Source of the DNA: Maricaulis sp048270265
GTDB lineage: Bacteria > Pseudomonadota > Alphaproteobacteria > Caulobacterales > Maricaulaceae
Length of the DNA stretch: 64,000 nt
NCBI RefSeq assembly: GCF_048270265.1
Contig: NZ_JBLWTD010000014.1
Location: forward strand, 1 to 64,000
Direction of reading: 5' to 3'
Part shown: piece after piece, positions 8,033-16,967 of the stretch
How the letters are laid out: each line of letters starts with the position of its first letter
Position numbering within the stretch: the stretch's first letter is position 1
Notes under the pieces: generated by a model
What the model was told of the DNA's origin: nothing
The model's database searches: none
What the model saw: only the letters and a program-made list of their open reading frames with translations
Translations under genes and position numbers: made by a program

Positions 8033-10009
8033 ATGATCGCTGAACTCGGCCAGGCCGCCCTCATTCTCGCTTTTGTCGTCGCGCTGTTGCAGGCCGTGCT
8101 CGGTTTTACCGGCGTGGCGGTGCGTGACCCGGTGTTTCATCGCTTTGCGCGCTCAGGGGCGATTGTCCAGTTCGTGCTGGTGGCCTCGGCCTTTGCCTGT
8201 CTGACGGCGCTGTTTGCGGTGTCGGATTTCTCGGTTCTGGTGGTGGCGCAGAATTCGCACACGCTCAAACCGCTGATCTACAAGCTCTCCGGCGTCTGGG
8301 GCAATCATGAGGGCTCGATGCTGTTATGGGCCCTGATCCTGACGGCCTATACCGCTGCCCTGTCACTGTTTGCACGCCATGTGGCGCCGCGCCTGATCAC
8401 GCTGACCTTTTCGGTGCAATCGCTGGTCACGGCCGCCTTCCTGGCTTTCCTGATCTTCACCTCCAATCCGTTTGCGCGGCTATGGCCGGTGCCGCTTGAC
8501 GGTGCCGATCTCAATCCGCTGCTGCAGGACCCTGGCCTCGCGACGCATCCGCCCATGCTCTATGCCGGCTATGTCGGTTTCTCGATCACCTTCTCCTTTG
8601 CGGTTGCGGCGCTGATCGAGGGCCGCGTCGATGCGCGCTGGGCCCGGATCGTGCGGCCCTGGGCGCTGACCGCCTGGACCTTCCTCACCATCGGCATCGC
8701 GCTCGGTGCCAGCTGGGCCTATTACGAACTGGGCTGGGGTGGCTGGTGGGCCTGGGATCCGGTCGAAAACGCCTCCCTGATGCCCTGGCTGGCCGGCACC
8801 GCCTTCATCCATTCCCTGCGGGTGATGGAGAAGCGCGATACGCTCAAGGCCTGGACCATCCTGCTGGCGCTGGTCACCTTCTCGCTCTCGCTGGTGGGGA
8901 CCTTCCTGGTGCGCTCCGGCGTCATCACATCGGTGCACGCCTTCGCCGTCGATCCGCAGCGCGGCGTGTTCATTCTCGGTATCCTGCTGCTGGTCATCGG
9001 CGGATCGCTGGCGCTGTACGGCCTGCGCGCCGGTCACCTCAAGCCGACCGGCGTGTTCGCCGAAGTCAGCCGCGAAAGCACCCTGCTGGTCAATAATCTC
9101 TTCCTTGCCGCAGCTTGCGCCCTGGTTTTCTTCGGCACTTTCTATCCGCTCTTCATCACCACGGTTTCGGATGAAACCATCTCGATCGGGGCGCCGTTTT
9201 ACCACGCGACCTTCATCCCGATGATGGCGGTTCTGTTCGTCCTGATCCCGGTCAGCGCCATGCTGGCCTGGAAGCGCGGCAAGCTCGGGCCCATCGCGCG
9301 CAAGCTCACCCCCGCCTTCATCGCCGCCATTGCGGCCGGACTGATCGCGCTCTGGGTTGCCGAACGCGAGGCCGTGGCCGGCGCGATCGGCACGGCGCTC
9401 GCCGTCTGGGTCGGACTGGGCGTCCTGCTCGACCTGAAATCGCGGCTGAAACTGTTCGAGGTCGATTTCGCCGCCAGCTGGGCGCGCGCCAAACGCCTGC
9501 CAGCGGCGATCTGGGGCATGACCGTGGCCCATCTCGGCATCGCCGTCCTGATCTTTGCCGTGACCGGTGTGAGCGCCTGGAAGGATGAGGGCAGCGCCTT
9601 CCTGATGCCGGGCCAGTCGATGGAGCTGGACGGCTATGTGATCGAACTGGTCGATGTCGTGCGCAGCGACCGCGAGAATTTCGTCTCCCAGGCCGGCACG
9701 CTGGCCATTTCGCGCGACGGGCGCGAGCTGGGCCATATGGTCGCCGAACGGCGCTTCTATCCCGTGCGCGAGATGGCGACGACGGAATCGGCGATCCGCG
9801 CCCGGCTCGACGGCGACCTCTATGTCACGATCGGCGAGGGCGTCGAGGGCCGCGGCTGGGCCGTACACGCCTATATCTATCCCTTGGCCGTCTGGTTGTG
9901 GATTGGCGCCGCCTTGCTGGCGCTGGGCGGATTGCTGGCGCTCGGTGACCGTGGCCGCCGCGCCCTGAGCGCCCGCGCCCCGGTGGCGCGAGAGGCGGAG
10001 GCGCCGTGA
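8033..10009 (+). CDS. ccmF: Cytochrome c haem lyase subunit CcmF
   Basis: CcmF is the large inner-membrane subunit of the CcmFH(I) haem lyase, which attaches haem covalently to apocytochrome c in the periplasm. This 658-residue polytopic protein shows the WWD haem-handling motif GGWWAWDPVENASLMPWL near residues 240-257. It also has the conserved NSHTLKPLIYKLSGVWGNHEGSMLLW segment (about 80-105, quoted here as a region) and a C-terminal periplasmic domain before the last helix. Its stop overlaps the ccmG start (TGATG). No ccmE lies upstream, unlike many alphaproteobacterial cycHJKL clusters, so the haem chaperone must be encoded elsewhere. The ribosome-binding site is weak. Confidence 0.95.
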   Translation: MIAELGQAALILAFVVALLQAVLGFTGVAVRDPVFHRFARSGAIVQFVLVASAFACLTALFAVSDFSVLVVAQNSHTLKPLIYKLSGVWGNHEGSMLLWALILTAYTAALSLFARHVAPRLITLTFSVQSLVTAAFLAFLIFTSNPFARLWPVPLDGADLNPLLQDPGLATHPPMLYAGYVGFSITFSFAVAALIEGRVDARWARIVRPWALTAWTFLTIGIALGASWAYYELGWGGWWAWDPVENASLMPWLAGTAFIHSLRVMEKRDTLKAWTILLALVTFSLSLVGTFLVRSGVITSVHAFAVDPQRGVFILGILLLVIGGSLALYGLRAGHLKPTGVFAEVSRESTLLVNNLFLAAACALVFFGTFYPLFITTVSDETISIGAPFYHATFIPMMAVLFVLIPVSAMLAWKRGKLGPIARKLTPAFIAAIAAGLIALWVAEREAVAGAIGTALAVWVGLGVLLDLKSRLKLFEVDFAASWARAKRLPAAIWGMTVAHLGIAVLIFAVTGVSAWKDEGSAFLMPGQSMELDGYVIELVDVVRSDRENFVSQAGTLAISRDGRELGHMVAERRFYPVREMATTESAIRARLDGDLYVTIGEGVEGRGWAVHAYIYPLAVWLWIGAALLALGGLLALGDRGRRALSARAPVAREAEAP

Positions 10010-10542
10010 TGGGACGCTGGCTCGCCTTCATGCCGCTGGTCTTGTTTGCCGTCCTGGCCGTCTATTTCGGCCTGGGACTGCGCGAGGACCCCGGCGCGAT
10101 CCCGTCACAGCTGATCGATGAACCGCTGCCGGCTTTCGAGCTTGCTCCGGTCGTCGGCGCCGAGGCGGGCCTGGCCAATACCGATCTGGCCGGTCATGTA
10201 AGCCTGCTCAATGTGTTCGGCTCCTGGTGTCCGCCCTGCGCCATCGAGCACCCGATGCTGATGCAGATCGCGCGCTCGGGCATCGTGCCCATCTACGGCA
10301 TCGACTGGCGCGATACGCCGGAAGCCGGCGCCGCCTGGCTGGAACGGCATGGCAATCCCTACACCGCTGTCGGGCTTGATCCGGACAGTCATCTGGCGAT
10401 CGATCTGGGTATTACCGGCGCGCCGGAGAGCTTTCTGATCGATCGCGACGGGCGTGTGCGCTATCGCCATGTCGGCATCATCACCGACACCGACTGGACG
10501 CAGACCCTGCTGCCCCTGATCCGGGAGCTGGAGGCCGAATGA
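10009..10542 (+). CDS. ccmG: Thiol:disulfide interchange protein CcmG/DsbE
   Basis: A 177-residue membrane-anchored periplasmic thioredoxin that keeps apocytochrome c cysteines reduced for haem ligation. It has one N-terminal helix (FMPLVLFAVLAVYFGLGL). The domain is marked by NVFGSWCPPCAIEHPML with the CPPC redox pair, YGIDWRDTPEAGAAWL and the cis-Pro loop GAPESFLID. All are typical of CcmG, including the acidic residues around the active site. Translation is coupled to ccmF (TGATG) and to ccmH (ATGA). A GTG three bases earlier is an alternative start. Confidence 0.95.
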   Translation: MGRWLAFMPLVLFAVLAVYFGLGLREDPGAIPSQLIDEPLPAFELAPVVGAEAGLANTDLAGHVSLLNVFGSWCPPCAIEHPMLMQIARSGIVPIYGIDWRDTPEAGAAWLERHGNPYTAVGLDPDSHLAIDLGITGAPESFLIDRDGRVRYRHVGIITDTDWTQTLLPLIRELEAE

Positions 10543-11000
10543 TGCGTATCCTGATCGCCTGCCTCGCCCTGGTGCTGACGCCCGCCGCATTGGCCGCGCC
10601 ATCGCCCGACGAGGCCTATGCCGACGCGCAGATGGAACATCGCGCCCGCTCGCTTTACACGCAATTGCGCTGCGTGGTTTGTCAGAGCCAGAGCATTGAC
10701 GAGTCCAATGCCTCGCTGGCGCAGGACATGCGGGTCGTGGTGCGTGAGCGGCTCGATGCCGGTGACAGCGATGCCGAAATTCTCGCCTATATGCAGGCGC
10801 GCTACGGCGATTACGTGCTGATGCTGCCGCCACTGCAAGCCAATACGCTGGTGCTCTGGGGACTGCCGATCTTCATCCTGCTGGCTGGTGGCCTGCTGGT
10901 GTTTGTCTTCATCCGGCGGCAAGCCCGTGCGCTGCCGGCCGAATTGACGTCCGAGGAAGAGGCGCAACTGGCCGCCCTGATGGAAGAGGAAGGCCAATGA
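10539..11000 (+). CDS. ccmH: Cytochrome c-type biogenesis protein CcmH
   Basis: A 153-residue periplasmic thiol oxidoreductase subunit of the haem lyase. After a signal peptide (ILIACLALVLTPAALA), the conserved LRCVVCQSQSIDESNA segment provides the CxxC motif for apocytochrome c reduction. One C-terminal transmembrane helix (LWGLPIFILLAGGLLVFVFI) is followed by a short acidic cytoplasmic tail. This is the short CcmH/CycL form, with the TPR part encoded separately by the next gene. It overlaps both neighbours by four bases. Confidence 0.95.
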   Translation: MMRILIACLALVLTPAALAAPSPDEAYADAQMEHRARSLYTQLRCVVCQSQSIDESNASLAQDMRVVVRERLDAGDSDAEILAYMQARYGDYVLMLPPLQANTLVLWGLPIFILLAGGLLVFVFIRRQARALPAELTSEEEAQLAALMEEEGQ

Positions 11001-11830
11001 TGTTGTGGATCCTGATCGCGCTGATGGCCAGCCTCACGGTGGCGGCGCTGGTGATGCCCTTCATGCGCCGGTCCGGCGCGGAGGAAGGCGACGGGATGGG
11101 CGCGTTTTCCGGGCAGCTGGACGAATTGGCGCGTGACCGCGAACTCGGTCTGATCGATCCCGACCAGGCCCGCGCTGCCGAGATCGATATCAAGCGCCGC
11201 CGTCTGGCCGCTTCGGCGCGTGATGACCGGGAGGGCGAGGGCGCCGCGAACCCGCTGGTACGGCAGATGGCGATCATCGCCTGCGGGCTCGGCGGCATCG
11301 CGGCCGTCGCGATCTACATGGTCATCGGCAGCCCGCTCCTGACCGGCGCCGTCGAGCCGGAGCCTGTTGAAGTGTCCGAGGACATGCGCGCCGTGATCGA
11401 CCAGGTCGAGACCCTGGCGGCGCAGATGGAGGCCAATCCCGGCAATGCCCAGGGCTGGGCCGTGCTGGGCCAGGCCTATCTTGGTCTTGGCCGATACGGG
11501 GAAGCGGCGGACGCTTTTGAGCAGGCGATCGATATCGTGCCGGATTCGGCTTTCCTCTTTGCCTCGCTCGGGCAGGCAATCCTGTTTGGCGAGAATGGCA
11601 ATATGACGCCGGCGGCCCGCGAGGCCTTTGCGCGAGCCCTCGATATTGAACCGTCAGACGTGCGGGCGCGCTTCTTCATGGCGGAAGCGCAATATCAGGC
11701 TGGTGAGCGGGAGGCCGCGCTGTCGGCTTGGCAGGCCCTGCTGGCCGAGACGCCGGACGATGCGGCCTACAGGGCTATGATCGAGGCGCGGCTGGCGAGC
11801 TTGTCGCCGGAGCCGGAACCGTCTGAATAG
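10997..11830 (+). CDS. ccmI: Cytochrome c biogenesis TPR protein CcmI
   Basis: A 277-residue apocytochrome c chaperone of the haem lyase complex, equivalent to CycH and to the C-terminal half of E. coli CcmH. Two transmembrane helices (3-23 and about 92-113) flank a cytoplasmic loop with the conserved DELARDRELGLIDPDQARAA stretch. TPR repeats follow at about 145-265 (WAVLGQAYLGLGRYGEAADAF, ARFFMAEAQYQAGEREAAL). It is the last gene of the overlapping ccmFGHI set. The order F-G-H-I differs from the cycH-first order of rhizobia. Confidence 0.92.
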   Translation: MMLWILIALMASLTVAALVMPFMRRSGAEEGDGMGAFSGQLDELARDRELGLIDPDQARAAEIDIKRRRLAASARDDREGEGAANPLVRQMAIIACGLGGIAAVAIYMVIGSPLLTGAVEPEPVEVSEDMRAVIDQVETLAAQMEANPGNAQGWAVLGQAYLGLGRYGEAADAFEQAIDIVPDSAFLFASLGQAILFGENGNMTPAAREAFARALDIEPSDVRARFFMAEAQYQAGEREAALSAWQALLAETPDDAAYRAMIEARLASLSPEPEPSE

Positions 11831-11874
11831 GGGAGCAGGGCAGGGGCGAACCGGGATTCAGTCCGGATCGGGCT

Positions 11875-12090
11875 CTAGTCCAGATTGCGGCGGCCAAATT
11901 CAGGCCCCGGACGGGATGCGTCATCGCGGACCCAGCTGACGAACATGTCGACCTGGCGTTCGGCTTCAATCTGTACGGATTCAGGAATCTGGGTGTGTTG
12001 CACAACCCGATCGCGCAGGCTGGCCGGGCAGGCCGCTGCGATTGCTCCTGCGGTCGCGAAGACCGCAAACATCACGAGTGCGTTTTTCAT
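11875..12090 (-). CDS. Small exported protein of unknown function
   Basis: The 71-residue product begins with a signal peptide (MKNALVMFAVFATAGAIAAA). A short mature domain follows with QHTQIPESVQIEAERQVDMF and a charged C-terminus. GGGGAAAGC lies upstream of the ATG at 12090, and a TTG is the codon before it. The gene is convergent with ccmI. A single Cys directly after the hydrophobic core (AIAAAC) could be a lipobox, so it may be a small lipoprotein. Not recognised beyond that. Confidence 0.55.
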   Translation of the reverse strand: MKNALVMFAVFATAGAIAAACPASLRDRVVQHTQIPESVQIEAERQVDMFVSWVRDDASRPGPEFGRRNLD

Positions 12091-12420
12091 CAAGCTTTCC
12101 CCAGCTGTGAATCAATCCGTCGGATGCATTACAGAAGCTTAATGAAGGCGGCAGGTCCATCCCGACTATCGATAACAAGGCGGATTTGTGGCCATCCGGT
12201 GGCCAAAATCCGCACTTTTCGCCGGTTGAGCCGGTTTCCCGCGTTGTGTCAGCGACAGTCCTGAAGGTATCGGCATGCAAGGGCCGGCGGTGCGGCCAGT
12301 CATAAAACATCCCGAAAATGGCGTTGGTGGCTTTGGAAAAGTGAAAGGGTGACGCTATACCCTCACCGCAAGACCGGCGCTGTTCAGGTGAGCTGCAGCC
12401 ATAACTCGGATAGGCATTTG
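12091..12420. other. Intergenic region upstream of histidine kinase
   Basis: These 330 bases separate the divergent small exported protein gene and the histidine kinase. No gene is supported. An in-frame GTG at 12349 would extend the kinase by 24 residues of unlikely composition. Both genes must be driven from here, but I see no clear promoter pair. Confidence 0.5.
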
Positions 12421-14460
12421 ATGGTGGCAGATCAGAACAGGGGCGAGGCTCCAGGCCGATCACATGCCTATCAGACCGTGCTCGACCTGGTCCGACTGAG
12501 CTCGGTCGGCCACGCCGATCACGGGCGCGCCATTCTCGAGATCCTGCAGCGCGTCAAAGCCCATTTCGATTTGCCGCGTGCGGCGGTTTGCCAGATCCAG
12601 TCCGGGCGCTACTCGGTCGAGTATATCATTGACGATACGGGGCAATATGCGGTCGGGGACACGCTGGACCTGGCCGGGAGCTGGTGCCAGCAGGTTGTCG
12701 AACTCGACCAGACCATCATGGCCGCCTGTGCTGCCGGAAGTGAGTATGAGCGCTATCCGGGGTTCCGCACCGGAAACGCCCAGGCTTATGCCGGCGCGCG
12801 TATCCTGGTGGATGGCCAGCTTCACGGCACGCTCAACGTCACGGCTGACGCCGCGCGCCAGACCCCGTTCGATGCGGATGACCGCAATGTGCTGGAGACG
12901 GCCGCAGCCCTCGTGGGCCACCATGTTTCGCTGCAGCAGGCCGAAGCGCGATTTGACCTCGCCGTTCGTGGCTCGAGTGCCGGTTTGTGGGACTGGGACA
13001 TGATCGGCAATTCGGTCTACTGGTCGCCGCGCTGTTACGAATTGCTGGGAATGGATCCGGCGACTCACACGCCGCAGGTCGGGGATTTCACCGACTTGCA
13101 GCACCCGGATGAGCGCGAGGCGATGGCCGAGGCGATCGAGCGCCATCTCAAGGATCGTGTGCCCTACAGGATCGAGCACCGCATCCGTCATGCCGACGGT
13201 CACTTTATCTGGGTGCATTCGCGCGGCCAGGCGGTGTGGGACCGGGCCGGTGTGCCGCAACGCATGGCCGGGTCGATCGAGGATATCACCGAGCGCAAGC
13301 GGGACAGTGAAGCGTTGCTCCGCAGCGAGGAGCGCTATGAGCTCGCCGTTCGTGGCACCGGTGTGGGAATCTGGGACTGGGATGTCGCGAGCGGATCCGT
13401 GTTCTGGTCGGAGCAACTCAAACGCATCCTCGCTCCGGGCATCGCGGAACCGGAATTGTCGATCGAGAAATTTGCCGCGCGCATCCATGAAGACGATCGT
13501 GACCGCGTCCTCGACATGCTGCAGCGGCACCTGGCGCGCGAAACCGAGTATCGCGTCGAGTACCGCAATCGCCTGCCGGACGGACGCGTGATCTGGGTGC
13601 ACACGCGCGGCCAGGCCATCTGGAACGAAAATGGCGAGCCGGTGCGCATGGCCGGCTCCTGCCATGACATCACCGAGCGCAAGGAAGCCGAGATGCGCAT
13701 GGCCTTGCAGGCCGATGAGCTGCGCCGCACCAATCGCGAGCTGGAGCAATATGCCTCGATCGCCTCGCATGACCTGCAGGAACCCCTGCGCAAGATCACC
13801 AGTTTCGGCGCCCTGCTGGCGCGGGACTATTCGGGCAGCATGGATGAGCGCGGCCGCATGCTGATTGACCGGATGGTCGACGGCGCGCAGCGCCTGCGCC
13901 AACTGATCCAGGACCTGTTGAGCTATTCGCGGTCCTCGAATGACGAGATGCAGTTCGCGGATGTGCCGCTGTCTGTGCTGGTCGAGGATGTGTGCAATGA
14001 TTTCGAGCTCACCATCGCCGAAACCGGCGCGACGATCACCTGTGAGAGCGATGCGGTCCTGCGCGGCGATCCGCTCCTGCTGCGCCAGCTCTTCCACAAC
14101 CTCTTGAGCAATTCACTCAAGTATCGCGGCGAGGCACCGCCACAGGTGAGCTTCGAGGCGAGGCAGACAGACGACGGTTCAAGCTGGCAAATCCTGGTCC
14201 GTGACAATGGCATCGGCTTCCCCAGCCGCTATGCCGAACGTGTCTTCGAGATGTTCAAGCGCCTGCACCCGCGCGATGCCTATCCGGGCACCGGGATCGG
14301 TCTGGCCCTGTGTCAGCGTGTCGTCGAGCGTCATGGCGGGCGCATCCGGGTGGAGAGTGAGCCGGGGGTGGGCACCGGCTTCCATATCGAGTGGCCGCTG
14401 GACCCGGCGGAGGAGGTCATGGGCATCGCGGCCGGTGCCGGTGAGACGCTCCCCTCGTAA
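12421..14460 (+). CDS. Soluble GAF-PAS-PAS sensor histidine kinase
   Basis: A 679-residue signal-transduction kinase without transmembrane segments. In order: a GAF-like domain (about 20-175), two PAS/PAC domains (about 180-295 and 305-425, each with a W-D-W-D core and an H-x-D-G-x-I/V-W-V-H PAC strand, ending in SIEDITERK or SCHDITERK), HisKA with phospho-acceptor His 450 in IASHDLQEPLRK, and HATPase_c with N-box FHNLLSNSLKY (558-568), G1 DNGIGF (595-600) and G2 GTGIGLAL (623-630). The arrangement resembles the kinases of the bacteriophytochrome output family. No response regulator is adjacent, so it is an orphan. The ATG at 12421 is preferred over GTG 12349; neither has a strong ribosome-binding site. 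Confidence 0.9.
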   Translation: MVADQNRGEAPGRSHAYQTVLDLVRLSSVGHADHGRAILEILQRVKAHFDLPRAAVCQIQSGRYSVEYIIDDTGQYAVGDTLDLAGSWCQQVVELDQTIMAACAAGSEYERYPGFRTGNAQAYAGARILVDGQLHGTLNVTADAARQTPFDADDRNVLETAAALVGHHVSLQQAEARFDLAVRGSSAGLWDWDMIGNSVYWSPRCYELLGMDPATHTPQVGDFTDLQHPDEREAMAEAIERHLKDRVPYRIEHRIRHADGHFIWVHSRGQAVWDRAGVPQRMAGSIEDITERKRDSEALLRSEERYELAVRGTGVGIWDWDVASGSVFWSEQLKRILAPGIAEPELSIEKFAARIHEDDRDRVLDMLQRHLARETEYRVEYRNRLPDGRVIWVHTRGQAIWNENGEPVRMAGSCHDITERKEAEMRMALQADELRRTNRELEQYASIASHDLQEPLRKITSFGALLARDYSGSMDERGRMLIDRMVDGAQRLRQLIQDLLSYSRSSNDEMQFADVPLSVLVEDVCNDFELTIAETGATITCESDAVLRGDPLLLRQLFHNLLSNSLKYRGEAPPQVSFEARQTDDGSSWQILVRDNGIGFPSRYAERVFEMFKRLHPRDAYPGTGIGLALCQRVVERHGGRIRVESEPGVGTGFHIEWPLDPAEEVMGIAAGAGETLPS

Positions 14461-14553
14461 ACTATGATTTGACCTATGCAGTGAGATTGTCGACATTTCC
14501 TGCGACCCACCCCATGTTATCCATATCTGAAATCCAACAATGAGTTTGACCCT

Positions 14554-15462
14554 ATGAAGCCTGACAGTCCTGTAATGACGCGATCCATGTCGATAATCCG
14601 AACTTGGGGTACGCTCAACTGGGCCAGTGTTTTCTCGGTTATTCTCTATCCGGTTCTGGGGGTTGCGCTGTTGGTGACCATGGTCGTGCTCGGCCTGGCG
14701 CTTGAGGGGCTGACCCTGCACTGGTGGTATGCACCGCTTGGCCTGGCTGTGATGGCTGCGACGATCTTCCTCTGCAATATGGGGATCGGTCCCTTGCACC
14801 GGATCTGGCAACACCGCGCCGGCGAGATCAAATGGCCGGCCCAGGTCATCTTCATGTTCAATTGCATCCTGGCGATGCAGGGTTCGCTGAAAGACTGGGT
14901 GAACTATCATTCCCAGCATCACCGCTTTGCCGACAATCCCGGCGACCCCCACAATCCCTTTGAGAGCAAGGTCTGGGCCTGGATGGGCTGGATCCTGTGG
15001 CGTGATTCTGCCGATCTCGAACGTCCGATGCCGGTCTGGCTGAAGGAAAACAAGGTCGTCCTGTTCGCTGACCGTTTTCACGTCTCGCTTTCGCTGGTGA
15101 TGCATTTCCTGATTCCGGGCCTGGTCTATCTGGCTGTCGCCCTGAGCGGCGGGTCGCTGATCCTGCTCGCCCTGCTGCATGCCTGTGTGATCATTGGCCG
15201 TGGCATCCAGTTCCACGCCACCACGCTGGGTGTGAATGTCTTCGGCCATCTGGAAACGCCGAAATGGGTTGATTACCTGCTGGCCCTGCTGACCGGCGGC
15301 GAAGCCCTGCACGATCACCATCATGAATTCCCGCGCAGCGCATTGCATTTGCCCAAGCGCGGCATCTGGAACCGGATTGTCGATTATAACGGCACCATGC
15401 TTCTGGTCCTGCGCCGTCTCGGCCTGGCCAAGAATCTGGAAATCGCGCCACAATTCGCCTGA
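14554..15462 (+). CDS. Acyl-CoA/acyl-lipid delta-9-type fatty acid desaturase
   Basis: A 302-residue membrane di-iron desaturase that would introduce a cis double bond into acyl chains. Three histidine boxes are present: HRIWQHR (about 88-94), HSQHHR (about 119-124) and HDHHHEFP (about 253-260). Four hydrophobic helices are arranged around them as in the stearoyl-CoA desaturase family. Near-family features include QGSLKDWVNYHSQHH and GEALHDHHHEFP. The gene is monocistronic, following the kinase after 93 bases and ended by a strong terminator. It likely adjusts membrane fluidity; the exact position of the double bond is inferred from family membership only. Confidence 0.9.
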   Translation: MKPDSPVMTRSMSIIRTWGTLNWASVFSVILYPVLGVALLVTMVVLGLALEGLTLHWWYAPLGLAVMAATIFLCNMGIGPLHRIWQHRAGEIKWPAQVIFMFNCILAMQGSLKDWVNYHSQHHRFADNPGDPHNPFESKVWAWMGWILWRDSADLERPMPVWLKENKVVLFADRFHVSLSLVMHFLIPGLVYLAVALSGGSLILLALLHACVIIGRGIQFHATTLGVNVFGHLETPKWVDYLLALLTGGEALHDHHHEFPRSALHLPKRGIWNRIVDYNGTMLLVLRRLGLAKNLEIAPQFA

Positions 15463-15480
15463 TCCGGCCGCGGTCGCGTA

Positions 15481-15520
15481 ACAATCAGCCCCGGCAATCC
15501 TGCCGGGGCTTTTGATTGTC
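15481..15520 (+). terminator. Rho-independent terminator after desaturase
   Basis: The stem AGCCCCGGCA/TGCCGGGGCT (15487-15496 with 15501-15510) has an ATCC loop and is followed by TTTT. An outer ACAATC/GATTGT pairing extends it. It separates the desaturase from the acyl-CoA operon. Confidence 0.9.
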
Positions 15521-15780
15521 TGCCCGTCGCGGCGTCGGGTGCGGGCCCGTTTTTCCGCGCGGGCAGGCGGTTCCGGGGCAGGTGCTGGCCAGTGGGCCGG
15601 ATTTGCATCCCGTATATGCGAAAATGGAAGTTGAGGCCTGCCGTTGCCGGCACTGATTTTTCGCAGAAAAGGCTATGTTGAAGCATGGACCGGGTGGCGG
15701 ATCGGCGTTAGCGTCTGCATCAAAGCTTCATACCGAATGTTCGATAATGACAAATAAGTCGCGACAGACTGGGGAGAAAC

Positions 15781-16956
15781 ATGCCGGATCTTGATACCTT
15801 CCGCGCCGAGACGCGCGCCTGGCTTGAAGCCAATTGCCCGGACGAAATGCGCCGCCCGATGAAAGCCGAAAGCGATGCGGTCTGGGGCGGCCGCAAGGCG
15901 GTCTTCCAGTCGGACGCGCAGAAAACCTGGCTCGATCGCATGGCCGCCAAGGGCTGGACTGTGCCGGAATGGCCGGTTGCCTATGGCGGCGGTGGTCTCT
16001 CGAAAGACGAAGCCAAGGTGCTGCGCGAGGAAATGGGACGCATCAAGGCGCGCTCGCCCCTGGTCTCCTTCGGCATCTGGATGCTTGGGCCGGCGCTGCT
16101 CAAATACGGCAATGAAGAGCAAAAGCTCGAACACCTGCCCAAGATCGCCCGCGGTGAAATCCGCTGGGCCCAGGGCTATTCCGAGCCGAATGCCGGCTCC
16201 GACCTCGCGGCCCTGATGACCAAGTGCGAGGACAAGGGCGATCATTACCTCGTCAATGGCCAGAAAATCTGGACCTCCTATGCCGACCAGGCTGACTGGA
16301 TCTTCGTGCTGGTGCGCACCGATTTCGCCGCCAAGAAGCATGAAGGCATCAGCTTCATCCTCGTCGACATGGATCAGCCCGGCGTCACCACCAAGCCGAT
16401 CAAGCTGATCTCCGGCAAATCGCCCTTCTGCGAGACCTTCTTTGATGATGCCCGCGCCGAGAAGAAAAATCTCGTCGGCGAAATCAACAAGGGCTGGAGC
16501 ATCGCCAAATACCTGCTCACCCATGAGCGCGAGATGATTGGCGGCACGGGCGCCGGAACCGGCACCATGCGGCCGATGGGCGATGTCGCCATCCAGCAGG
16601 TCGGGCTCAATGAGCACGGCCAGCTGTCCGATCCGGTCCTGCGCACCGATGTCGCGCGCGCCGAGATCGATGGTCTGGCATTTCTGGCGACGATGGAGCG
16701 CGTCACCGAAGAGGCCAAGTCCGGCCAGGGCGTGGGCGCCAATTCCTCGATGCTGAAATATTACGGCACCGAGCTCAACAAGCGCCGGCTTGAATTGATG
16801 ATGGACGGCTCGGGCCATGACGGTCTGGCGTGGGATGGCGATGGCGATGTGGCGCGGCACTGGTTGCGCACCAAGGCCAATTCGATCGAGGGCGGAACCT
16901 CCGAGGTTCAGCTCAACATCATCTCGAAACGCATTCTCGACCTGCCGAGCGCCTGA
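15781..16956 (+). CDS. Acyl-CoA dehydrogenase, catalytic subunit of a likely heteromeric pair
   Basis: A 391-residue FAD-dependent acyl-CoA dehydrogenase resembling the large subunit of pimeloyl-CoA dehydrogenase. It has the N-terminal helical domain (VPEWPVAYGGGG), the beta-domain flavin/substrate signature QGYSEPNAGSDLAAL (about 135-149) and the C-terminal segment NSIEGGTSEVQLNIISKRIL. Glu 370 of that segment sits at the catalytic-base position of the family. GGGGAGAAAC precedes the ATG. It is the first gene of a ten-gene operon with small gaps. The next gene encodes a second dehydrogenase without this glutamate, suggesting that the two form one alpha2beta2-type enzyme. Confidence 0.92.
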   Translation: MPDLDTFRAETRAWLEANCPDEMRRPMKAESDAVWGGRKAVFQSDAQKTWLDRMAAKGWTVPEWPVAYGGGGLSKDEAKVLREEMGRIKARSPLVSFGIWMLGPALLKYGNEEQKLEHLPKIARGEIRWAQGYSEPNAGSDLAALMTKCEDKGDHYLVNGQKIWTSYADQADWIFVLVRTDFAAKKHEGISFILVDMDQPGVTTKPIKLISGKSPFCETFFDDARAEKKNLVGEINKGWSIAKYLLTHEREMIGGTGAGTGTMRPMGDVAIQQVGLNEHGQLSDPVLRTDVARAEIDGLAFLATMERVTEEAKSGQGVGANSSMLKYYGTELNKRRLELMMDGSGHDGLAWDGDGDVARHWLRTKANSIEGGTSEVQLNIISKRILDLPSA

Positions 16957-16967
16957 GGAGACATCAC

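Noticed and set aside
8480..9868. Long minus-strand frame opposite ccmF
   Set aside because: It mirrors ccmF codons, has a biased His/Gln/Asp/Gly composition and no motifs.
12460..14097. 545-codon minus-strand frame opposite the histidine kinase
   Set aside because: Antisense shadow; the plus strand has complete kinase motifs.
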